Assembly (NCBI GenBank): GCA_044220545.1
Contig: JBGAQX010000041.1
Location: 1-27,457 of the forward strand
Length of the DNA stretch: 27,457 bases
Direction of reading: 5' to 3'
Source: Fen-999 sp044220545
Lineage (GTDB): Bacteria; Pseudomonadota; Gammaproteobacteria; Burkholderiales; Rhodocyclaceae
A program made the translations under genes and the position numbers. This document shows, in pieces, positions 8,579 through 15,144 of the stretch (its first letter is position 1; every line of letters starts with the position of its first letter). The notes beneath the pieces are model-generated. The model searched no databases. It saw only the letters and a program-made list of their open reading frames with translations, and was not told the DNA's origin.

Positions 8579-8601
8579 TTCGCTATTCGCGAATAGCGAA
8601 T
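8578..8601. repeat. 24-bp perfect palindrome at the end of the NERD gene
   Basis: The two 12-bp arms are exact reverse complements, centred between 8589 and 8590, with ATTCGC at both arm ends and next to the centre. It begins on the last base of the NERD stop codon. There is no T-run after it, so it is a poor intrinsic terminator. It could be an operator, an RNA end-stabilising hairpin or a recombination site. Confidence 0.85.
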
Positions 8602-8619
8602 GCAGTGCGTAATTCTCAA

Positions 8620-8692
8620 TTCTTGAAATAAGAATATTGACAGGTAACAACCTTGCAGATAGGCTTACTGTCCAAATTTCTCATTTCAAGAA
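8620..8692 (+). promoter_or_regulatory. Putative promoter flanked by inverted 16-mer operators
   Basis: TTCTTGAAATAAGAAT (8620-8635) and its inverted partner at 8677-8692 agree at 14 of 16 positions. Between them lies TTGACA (8637-8642), 17 bp, then TAGGCT (8660-8665), a perfect -35 with a weak -10. The layout suits a repressor bridging or flanking the promoter of the winged-helix gene that starts at 8700. Confidence 0.5.
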
Positions 8693-8699
8693 ACAAGAA

Positions 8700-9236
8700 A
8701 TGGCCAAAATCAGCAACCGCCAGACAGCGCTCAAGCCCCAGGATTTGTTTGTCCTGCTGGCTTTGCTCGCCAGGGGCGACGGCGGTGTCACTTATCCGGA
8801 ACTCGCGGCTCAGACGGGCCTTGCCATTTCCGCCGTACACGCCTCGCTGAAGCGCGCGGCGGTGGCGCGGCTGCTGATGTTCCAGGAGCGCCGGCCGGTG
8901 ATCCTGAAACCGCAACTCAAGGAATTCCTTCTGAGCGGCGCCAAGTATGCGTTCCCGCCCATCTGGGGAGCGATGAGCCGGGGGGTGCCCACAGGCTACG
9001 CGGCGGCGCCGTTGAACACGATCATCGCCGCCTCGGCCGATCCGGTGCCGGTGTGGCCGAGCGCGAAGGGTACGGCGCGCGGCCTGAGTCTGGCGCCGTT
9101 GTATCCGTCGGTTCCCGATGCGGCACTGCGCGACGAGAAGCTCTACGCCTTGCTGACGCTGTTCGATGCCATCCGTTCCGGCCAGGCCCGCGAACGCAAC
9201 GCGGCGCGCGACCTGCTGGACGGCTACTTCAAATGA
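8700..9236 (+). CDS. Winged-helix (MarR-like) protein, 178 aa
   Basis: The first 70 residues form a helix-turn-helix region (LKPQDLFVLLALLARGDGGV, then YPELAAQTGLAISAVHASLK) followed by a wing-like segment. The rest (FPPIWGAMSRGVPTGYAAAP, VWPSAKGTARGLSLAPLYPS, LFDAIRSGQARERNAARDLL) I recall from uncharacterised proteins that accompany nucleotidyltransferase-like genes; that pairing is memory and needs checking. ATG 8700 is chosen because the longer TTG start at 8637 lies inside the putative -35 box. The ribosome site is weak. The stop overlaps an ATG that opens a 30-codon truncated frame. It probably binds the inverted repeats in its own promoter, by position only. Confidence 0.75.
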   Translation: MAKISNRQTALKPQDLFVLLALLARGDGGVTYPELAAQTGLAISAVHASLKRAAVARLLMFQERRPVILKPQLKEFLLSGAKYAFPPIWGAMSRGVPTGYAAAPLNTIIAASADPVPVWPSAKGTARGLSLAPLYPSVPDAALRDEKLYALLTLFDAIRSGQARERNAARDLLDGYFK

Positions 9237-9325
9237 CTCCCGGCGACCCGAATCTCGCCAAGGTCGAATTGATCGCAAGTGTCTGCGCGACTACGTCGAG
9301 CAGCTCACCCATCTGCTCTGATTGA
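9233..9325 (+). pseudogene. Truncated partner gene fused to an hsdM N-terminal fragment
   Basis: ATG 9233 overlaps the winged-helix stop (ATGA). The frame begins MTPGDPNLAKVELIA, which looks like the start of a real downstream partner, but it stops after 30 codons. In another frame, 9287-9317 encodes DYVEQLTHLL and matches hsdM at 10448-10478 in 27 of 31 bases, where HsdM reads DYVEQLTYLLFL. The stretch is therefore a junction between a lost partner gene and a fragment of an hsdM gene. Confidence 0.65.
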
Positions 9326-9365
9326 CTATGCCCAATATGGGCATTACCATTCCCAGAATGGGCAT
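9322..9365 (+). promoter_or_regulatory. Promoter with twin 17-bp palindromic operators
   Basis: TTGACT (9322-9327) and TACCAT (9345-9350) form a -35/-10 pair with exactly 17 bp between. That spacer is filled by the palindrome ATGCCCAATATGGGCAT (9328-9344). A second copy, ATTCCCAGAATGGGCAT (9349-9365), covers the -10 edge and start site. Both follow AT(G/T)CCCA-N3-TGGGCAT, and their centres are 21 bp apart, about two helical turns. The likely ligand is the winged-helix domain of the gene that follows. The expected transcription start (about 9357) coincides with in-frame ATGs at 9358 and 9364. Confidence 0.7.
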
Positions 9366-9975
9366 GAATACCAAAGCACCCTCCACCTACACAAGCCTGG
9401 CCGACGCACTGTTCTCCGGCACGCAGCAACGCGTGCTCGGCCTGATCTTCGGCCAGCCGGAGCGCAGCTTCTACGCTACTGAACTGATTGGACTGACCGG
9501 CGCGGGCTCGGGTGCGGTGCAGAGAGAACTCGCTCGGCTGGCGCAAAGCGGCTTGGTGACCATGCGGCCGCTCGGTAACCAAAAGCACTACAAAGCAAAT
9601 CCGGATTCGCCGATCTATACCGAGTTGTGCGGCATCGCCAAAAAGACGGTTGGCCTTGCCGAGCCGCTACGCGAGGCATTGGCGCCGTTGGCGAAGAGGA
9701 TCACTGCCGCCTTTGTGTATGGCTCGGTGGCGAAGCGGCAGGACACGGCAGCTAGTGACATCGACCTGATGTTGATCAGCGACAAGCTGAGCTATGCGGA
9801 TGTCTTCGCCGTACTGGAGGAAGTTGGCGCCCGCCTTGGCCGGCCGGTGAATCCGACCTTGATGACCCGCAAGGATCTGGCAAAGCGCATTGCCGACGAC
9901 AATTCCTTCGTTGCGCGCGTGCTGGCGCAACCCAAGCTCTGGCTGATTGGAGGCGAGCATGACCTCGCCGTTTGA
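9358..9975 (+). CDS. Winged-helix plus MNT nucleotidyltransferase (MntA-like antitoxin)
   Basis: Residues 10-95 are a winged-helix domain (SLADALFSGTQQRVLGLIFG, YATELIGLTGAGSGAVQREL, then the wing LVTMRPLGNQKHYKAN). Residues 105-205 form a minimal nucleotidyltransferase with G122-S123, ten residues, then D134-I-D136: the GSX10DXD signature of MntA. MntA proteins neutralise HEPN toxins by transferring AMP to them. This version also carries its own DNA-binding domain, so it is probably antitoxin and autorepressor in one. The start is unsure: in-frame TTG 9322 and ATGs 9328, 9337, 9358 and 9364 have no ribosome site. The palindromes overlap all of them. I chose 9358 because a start site near 9357 would give a leaderless message. 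It overlaps the HEPN gene by 17 bp. Confidence 0.88.
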   Translation: MGMNTKAPSTYTSLADALFSGTQQRVLGLIFGQPERSFYATELIGLTGAGSGAVQRELARLAQSGLVTMRPLGNQKHYKANPDSPIYTELCGIAKKTVGLAEPLREALAPLAKRITAAFVYGSVAKRQDTAASDIDLMLISDKLSYADVFAVLEEVGARLGRPVNPTLMTRKDLAKRIADDNSFVARVLAQPKLWLIGGEHDLAV

Positions 9976-10378
9976 GAACCTCACGGGCTTTAACAAGCTG
10001 CTGAAAGCCGAACCGCCGGACGCCAGGGAATACGCGGGTCTGATCCGGTCCGGTATGGCCCGGCTCAAGGATGCCGCCAACGATGCTTTGTCGCTGGAAG
10101 GCCGCTTCGACCTGGCCTACAACGCCGCCCATGCACTGTGCCTTGCGGCTCTGCGCCGGCACGGCTACCGTTCTACGAATCGCTACATCGTGTTCCAACT
10201 GCTCCCGCATACCCTCGGACTCGGCCCCGAAGTCTGGCGCGTCCTCGCCAAGTGCCACGATGTCCGCAACCTTGGCGAATATGAAGGCGATCTCAACGTC
10301 GACGAGCGCCTTGTTGCCGATCTGATTTCGGCCGCCCGAACCGTTGCGGCACGACTCGATACACTGCCTCCCCTATGA
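9959..10378 (+). CDS. HEPN-domain protein (HepT-like toxin candidate)
   Basis: This 139-aa, mostly helical protein is paired with an MNT nucleotidyltransferase, the standard layout of HepT-MntA toxin-antitoxin systems, where HEPN is an RNase. The usual active site is RX4-6H; here the matching stretch is R103-N-L-G-E-Y108, with tyrosine where histidine is expected. I recall RN..EY variants among HEPN proteins, so this may be a natural subfamily; whether it still cuts RNA is unclear. Y108 might instead be a site for AMP transfer. A good ribosome site (GGAGG, 9949-9953) supports ATG 9959 over the upstream in-frame start at 9947. Its stop overlaps the hsdM start (ATGA). Confidence 0.82.
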   Translation: MTSPFENLTGFNKLLKAEPPDAREYAGLIRSGMARLKDAANDALSLEGRFDLAYNAAHALCLAALRRHGYRSTNRYIVFQLLPHTLGLGPEVWRVLAKCHDVRNLGEYEGDLNVDERLVADLISAARTVAARLDTLPPL

Positions 10379-11862
10379 ATGCCTCCACCCTCGTCCAGAA
10401 ACTCTGGAACTACTGCAATGTGCTGCGCGACGATGGCATGTCGTATGGCGACTACGTCGAGCAACTCACGTATCTACTGTTCCTCAAGATGGCGGATGAG
10501 CGGACACGGCCGCCGCACAACCAGAAGAGCCTGATCCCGGCCGCCTATGCCTGGCCGACGCTGCTGGCGAAGAGCGGCGACGATTTGTTCGACCACTACC
10601 GCCACGCGCTCGACGAACTCGGCAGGCAGAAGGGCACGCTGGGGCTGATCTTCGGCAAGGCGCAGAACAAGTTCCAGGACCCGGCCAAGCTGACCCGCGT
10701 CATCGCCGACCTGATCGATGCCGAGAACTGGTCGTCGCTGAACGTCGATGTGAAGGGCGATGCCTACGAGGGCCTGCTGGAGAAGAACGCGCAGGACACC
10801 AAGAGCGGTGCCGGCCAGTACTTCACGCCGCGGGCGTTGATCCAGGCGATGGTGACCTGCGTCACGCCCCAGCCGGGCGAGCGCATTTGCGACCCGGCCT
10901 GCGGCACCGGCGGCTTCCTGCTGGCTGCGCATCACTACATCACGCACGAAAACCCGCATCTGGAGCGCGCCGAATTGCGCCGCCTGAAGAACGATGCGTT
11001 CATGGGCTGGGAACTGGTGCAGGCGACGGCGCGGGTGTGCGCGATGAACCTGATGCTGCATGGCATCGGCTCCGAGGAAAGCGTGCCGGTGCGCGTCACC
11101 GACGCGCTGGCTGCCGATCCGGGCGAGCGCTTCCAGGTGGTGCTGGCCAATCCGCCCTTCGGCAAGAAGAGCAGTACGGTCATCGTCCGCGAGGATGGCA
11201 AGACGACGACGGAAAAGGACATCATCGAGCGCGACGACTTCTGGGCGACGACGTCGAACAAGCAGCTCAACTTCGTGCAGCACATCAAGACCCTGCTCGA
11301 CATCCATGGCCGCGCGGCGGTGGTGGTGCCCGACAACGTACTGTTCGAGGGCGGCGCCGGCGAGACCATCCGCAGGAAGCTGCTGCACGAGTGCGACGTG
11401 CATACCCTGCTGCGCCTCCCTACAGGCTTGTTCTACGCGCAAGGCGTCAAGGCCAACGTGATCTTCTTCGACAAGAAGCCGGCTTCCGAGACGCCGTGGA
11501 CGAAGAAGCTATGGATCTACGACCTGCGCACCAACCAGCATTTCACGCTGAAGACCAATCCGCTGAAGGTCGACGACCTGATGGAGTTCGTGCACCTGTA
11601 CAACTCGGTGAATCGCCACCAGCGCGCGGCGACGTGGAACACCGGGAATCCGGAAGGCCGCTGGCGCGCGTACGACTACGAGGAGCTGGCGGCACGCGAC
11701 AAGGCGAGCCTGGACATCTTCTGGCTCAAGGACGACGCCCTGGCGGACTCGGACAACCTGCCAGCCCCCGAGATCATTGCCCAGGAAATCGTGGACGACC
11801 TGGAGGCGGCGCTGGAACAGTTCCGGCTGATCGCGACCGACCTCGCGGAGCGCGCGGTTTAG
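10375..11862 (+). CDS. hsdM: Type I restriction-modification methyltransferase (HsdM)
   Basis: This is the adenine-N6 methyltransferase subunit. With HsdS it marks host DNA, and with HsdR it forms the restriction complex. The 495-aa protein has the N-terminal helical domain (YGDYVEQLTYLLFLKMADE), the phrase KSGAGQYFTPRALI, SAM-binding DPACGTGGF (173-181) and catalytic NPPF (259-262). All look intact, and the length is normal. It is the only full hsdM in the window, so it is the likely partner of hsdS/hsdR despite lying 6.2 kb from hsdS. The start sits in the HEPN stop codon (ATGA), so its translation should depend on HEPN translation. A fragment matching its codons 25-35 lies at 9287-9317. 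It converges on the thioesterase gene 36 bp away, with no clear terminator. Confidence 0.96.
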   Translation: MNASTLVQKLWNYCNVLRDDGMSYGDYVEQLTYLLFLKMADERTRPPHNQKSLIPAAYAWPTLLAKSGDDLFDHYRHALDELGRQKGTLGLIFGKAQNKFQDPAKLTRVIADLIDAENWSSLNVDVKGDAYEGLLEKNAQDTKSGAGQYFTPRALIQAMVTCVTPQPGERICDPACGTGGFLLAAHHYITHENPHLERAELRRLKNDAFMGWELVQATARVCAMNLMLHGIGSEESVPVRVTDALAADPGERFQVVLANPPFGKKSSTVIVREDGKTTTEKDIIERDDFWATTSNKQLNFVQHIKTLLDIHGRAAVVVPDNVLFEGGAGETIRRKLLHECDVHTLLRLPTGLFYAQGVKANVIFFDKKPASETPWTKKLWIYDLRTNQHFTLKTNPLKVDDLMEFVHLYNSVNRHQRAATWNTGNPEGRWRAYDYEELAARDKASLDIFWLKDDALADSDNLPAPEIIAQEIVDDLEAALEQFRLIATDLAERAV

Positions 11863-11898
11863 CCGATCGGCCCCGTTACTCGCCGCACCCCGCCCCGC

Positions 11899-12396
11899 TC
11901 AGGTGATGACGTAGGCCGCCGCGCCGGTGGCGATGGTCTCGCCGGTATCGCTTTCCAGCGTCATCTGCACGGAGGCGATGCGGCCACCGAGGCGGATGAC
12001 CTTGCCGGTGGCTGTGAACCGCTCGCCCATGCCCGGGCGCAGGTAGTCGACGCGCAGGTCGATGGTGCCCAGGCGGTTGAAGCGATGGCTGATCTGTTCG
12101 GCGGTTTCGTGGCCATGCTTGGCCGCGACGGCCACCGACACCGCCAGCGCGCCCGCCACGTCGAGGCTGGTGGCGATCATGCCGCCGTGCAGGCGGCCCT
12201 GGATGAAGTTGCCAACCAGGTCGCGACGCATGGCGAAGCTCAGTTGCGGCCGGTCCGGCGCCAGCGAGACGACCTTGAGGCCGAGCAGTTCGTTGAAGTG
12301 GATGCGCCGCTCGAAGATGTCCCGCAGCAAGGCATCCACCCGCTCCTGTTCGAGCGCCGAGCGCGGCGCTGGCGCGGCGGCGGAACTGGAACTCAC
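11899..12396 (-). CDS. yigI: YigI-like acyl-CoA thioesterase (hotdog fold)
   Basis: The protein is a hotdog-fold thioesterase that hydrolyses medium- to long-chain acyl-CoA in the cytoplasm; E. coli YigI is the recognised relative. Shared stretches are HFNELLGLKV, VGNFIQGRLHGGMIATSLDV and RLGTIDLRVDYLRPGMGERF, the last nearly identical to YigI as I remember it. At 165 aa it has the family length, with an Ala/Ser-rich N-terminal extension of about 15 residues. It starts inside the glgP stop (4-bp ATGA overlap) and is the second gene of that operon. The link to glycogen breakdown is by position only. Confidence 0.88.
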   Translation of the reverse strand: MSSSSAAAPAPRSALEQERVDALLRDIFERRIHFNELLGLKVVSLAPDRPQLSFAMRRDLVGNFIQGRLHGGMIATSLDVAGALAVSVAVAAKHGHETAEQISHRFNRLGTIDLRVDYLRPGMGERFTATGKVIRLGGRIASVQMTLESDTGETIATGAAAYVIT

Positions 12397-14930
12397 TGGC
12401 CGGCCACCTGCGGCATCGGCGCCACGGCGGTCAGGCGCCAGATCTCGGCGTTGTATTCGGCCATGGTGCGGTCGGTGGAGAACTTGCCGCTCGCCGCGGT
12501 GTTGAGGATGCTCATGCGCGTCCAGCGCCCGGTGTCGCGATAGGCGGCGGCGGCGCGCTCCTGGGCATCGACGAAGGCGCGGAAATCCGCCGCCACCAGC
12601 CAGGGATCGTGCGGGCTACGGATGGCCGCGACGATGGCGTCGAACAGGCCGGGCTCGAACTGGTTGAAGTGGCCGGACTCGATCAGCGCCATGACCCGCT
12701 TCAGGTCGGCGTCGCCCTCGATCAGCGCGTTGGGGTCGTAGCCGCGCCGCGCCTCCTCGACTTGCGCGGCGGTCAGGCCGAACAGGAAGAAGTTGTCATC
12801 GCCCACCTCTTCCAGGATCTCGATGTTGGCGCCGTCGAGAGTGCCGATGGTCACGGCGCCGTTCATCATGAACTTCATGTTGCCGGTACCCGAGGCTTCC
12901 TTGCCGGCGGTGGAGATCTGCTCGGAGAGGTCGGAGCCCGGGGCGATGATCTCCATGGCCGAGACACGATAGTTGGGCAGGAAGGCCACCTTGAGCCGGC
13001 CGTCGACCTCGGCATCGCCATTGACCATGTCGGCCACCTTGCAGACCAGCGTGATGATGCGCTTGGCCATGAAGTAACCGGGCGCCGCCTTGCCGCCGAT
13101 CAGCACGCAGCGCGGCGTCCAGTCACCGTCCCTGCCATCCTTGAGGCGGGCGTAGAGGTGCACGACGTGCAGGATGTTGAGCAGTTGCCGCTTGTACTCG
13201 TGGATGCGTTTGACCTGCACGTCGAACAGGGCGTCCGGATGGAAGTCCACGCCGCAGTCGCGCCGCACCAGCTCGGCCAGCTTGACCTTGTTGGCCCGCT
13301 TGGCCGCGTGCCAGCGCGCCCGGAAGGCGGGGTCGTCGGCATGTGCGGCCAGACCGCGCAGGTCGTCGAGCTTGTTGATCCAGCGGTCGCCGATGGTCTC
13401 GGTGATCAGGCCCGCCAGGCCGGGGTTGGCGGCGGCCAGCCAGCGGCGCTGGGTCACGCCGTTGGTCTTGTTGTTGAACTTGCGCGGCCACAACTCGAAG
13501 AAATCGCGGAACAGGCCCTGCTTGAGCAGCTCGGAATGCAGCGCCGCCACGCCGTTGACCGAGAAGCTGCCGACGATGGCCAGATACGCCATGCGCACCT
13601 GCGGCTCCGCCCCCTCCTCGATCAGCGACATGCGCGCCAGCCGTTCCTTGTCGCCCGGCCAGCGGCGCGCCACCTCGATCAGGAAGCGGGCGTTGATCTC
13701 GTAGATGATGTCGAGCAGACGCGGCAACAGTTGGCCGAAGAGACGCACCGACCATCGCTCCAGCGCCTCGGGCAGCAGGGTGTGGTTGGTGTAGGCCATG
13801 GTCCGGCTGGTGATGCGCCAGGCATCGGTCCACTCCAGGCCATGGTCGTCGAGCAGCAGGCGCATCAACTCGGGCACGGCGCAGCTCGGGTGGGTGTCGT
13901 TGAGCTGAAAGCAGTTCTTCTCGGCGAACTGACTGAAGTCGTTGCCGTGATGCAGCTCCCAGCGCGCCAGCACGTCCTGCAAACTGGCCGAGGCCAGGAA
14001 GTACTGCTGGCGCAGCCGCAGCTCCTTGCCGTTCTCGCTGGCGTCGTTGGGGTAGAGCACCATGGTGATGTTCTCGGCGGCGTTCTTCGCCGCCACCGAC
14101 TCGGTGTAGGAGCCGGCGTTGAATTCGCCGAGGTCGAATTCGTCGGTGGCCGCCGCGCTCCACAGGCGCAGGACATTGACGGTGTCGTTGCGATAGCCCG
14201 GCACCGGCACGTCGAAGGGCACGGCCAGCACGTCATTGCTATCGACCCAGCGCGCCCGGGAGATGCCCTTGGCATCCCGGTAGAACTCGGTGCGGCCGTG
14301 GTACTGGACGCGGCGGGTGTGCTCGGGCCGCTCCAGCTCCCAGGGGTTGCCCTCGCGCAACCAGTGATCGGGCTCCTCGACCTGGCGGCCGTCCTCGACG
14401 CGCTGGCGGAACATGCCGTACTCATAGCGGATGCCGTAGCCCATCACCGGCAGTTGCAGGGTGGCGCAACTGTCGAGGAAGCAGGCCGCCAGCCGGCCGA
14501 GGCCGCCGTTGCCGAGCCCGGCGTCGTGCTCGTTGTCGATCAGTTCTTCCAGCTCCAGACCCAGCCGGCGCGACACCGCCTCGGCGACCTCGCCCAGGCC
14601 GAGATTGAGCAGCGCATTGTTGAGCGTGCGGCCCATGAGGAATTCCAGCGACAGATAGTAGGCGTGCTTGGCGCCCTGCTCCTCGTAGGCGTAGCGGGTG
14701 CGCTTCCAGCGTTCCATCAGGCGGTCGCGCAAGGCGAGCACCAGCGACTGATAGGGATAGTGGGACGAACGACAATATTTGTCGCGGCCGAGAAAGTTGC
14801 CGAAATAGCGGCGCACATCGAGCGCCAGCGCGTCTTCGTCCATGCCCAGCGGCGGCAACTGGAAGAGTTCCGGGGTGGGTTTGCTGGCACGCAACGGCTT
14901 GAGGCGGTTGGGGTTCTTGTTCTGGTTCAT
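12393..14930 (-). CDS. glgP: Glycogen/starch/alpha-glucan phosphorylase
   Basis: The enzyme releases glucose-1-phosphate from the ends of glycogen using pyridoxal phosphate. The 845-aa protein has the family hallmarks: AYYLSLEFLMGRTLNNALLN, DAGLGNGGLGRLAACFLDS, YGIRYEYGMF, FVDVQVKRIHEYKRQLLN-type text (FDVQVKRIHEYKRQLL here) and SGTGNMKFMMNGA with the PLP lysine at K686, followed by TIGTLDGANIEI. The ATG at 14930 is preferred to the upstream in-frame start at 14990 because the extra 20 residues are not family-like; no strong ribosome site is seen for either. It is divergent from the FadL gene across 214 bp, which must hold both promoters; I see no convincing consensus in it. Confidence 0.96.
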   Translation of the reverse strand: MNQNKNPNRLKPLRASKPTPELFQLPPLGMDEDALALDVRRYFGNFLGRDKYCRSSHYPYQSLVLALRDRLMERWKRTRYAYEEQGAKHAYYLSLEFLMGRTLNNALLNLGLGEVAEAVSRRLGLELEELIDNEHDAGLGNGGLGRLAACFLDSCATLQLPVMGYGIRYEYGMFRQRVEDGRQVEEPDHWLREGNPWELERPEHTRRVQYHGRTEFYRDAKGISRARWVDSNDVLAVPFDVPVPGYRNDTVNVLRLWSAAATDEFDLGEFNAGSYTESVAAKNAAENITMVLYPNDASENGKELRLRQQYFLASASLQDVLARWELHHGNDFSQFAEKNCFQLNDTHPSCAVPELMRLLLDDHGLEWTDAWRITSRTMAYTNHTLLPEALERWSVRLFGQLLPRLLDIIYEINARFLIEVARRWPGDKERLARMSLIEEGAEPQVRMAYLAIVGSFSVNGVAALHSELLKQGLFRDFFELWPRKFNNKTNGVTQRRWLAAANPGLAGLITETIGDRWINKLDDLRGLAAHADDPAFRARWHAAKRANKVKLAELVRRDCGVDFHPDALFDVQVKRIHEYKRQLLNILHVVHLYARLKDGRDGDWTPRCVLIGGKAAPGYFMAKRIITLVCKVADMVNGDAEVDGRLKVAFLPNYRVSAMEIIAPGSDLSEQISTAGKEASGTGNMKFMMNGAVTIGTLDGANIEILEEVGDDNFFLFGLTAAQVEEARRGYDPNALIEGDADLKRVMALIESGHFNQFEPGLFDAIVAAIRSPHDPWLVAADFRAFVDAQERAAAAYRDTGRWTRMSILNTAASGKFSTDRTMAEYNAEIWRLTAVAPMPQVAGQ

Positions 14931-15144
14931 GGGTCGTTGTCGGTTTCGCGCGCCCGGAGGCAAAGGCGAAGGATAAACGTCGCGGCGCATGTTTGAAAAT
15001 AAGCATGGCTTTGCAATGATTCACAGCTTTGATGCTGGCTCGCCATATCCTCTGGCATAGTGGCCGCGCCCTTCGCGGCATACCCAAGAATTCAACGGTG
15101 GAACAGGCCCGCGTGGTACCCCCGCCCGACAAGGAGACAATTCA

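Noticed and set aside
8637..8699. TTG start at 8637 for the winged-helix gene.
   Set aside because: It would overlap the TTGACA box, and the extra 21 residues read through the operator region; ATG 8700 is more natural.
9328..9365. Repeated palindromes considered as a CRISPR-like or attachment-site repeat.
   Set aside because: There are only two units, 21 bp apart, placed within a promoter; operators explain them better.
12609..14996. A 795-codon + strand open frame opposite glgP.
   Set aside because: The minus strand encodes a full glycogen phosphorylase with all motifs. The + frame is low-complexity, His/Gln/Val-rich antisense typical of GC-rich DNA.
14931..15144. Search for promoters in the glgP-fadL divergent gap.
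   Set aside because: The best candidate (TTCACA at 15020 with CATATC at 15044, 18 bp spacing) is too weak to report as a feature.
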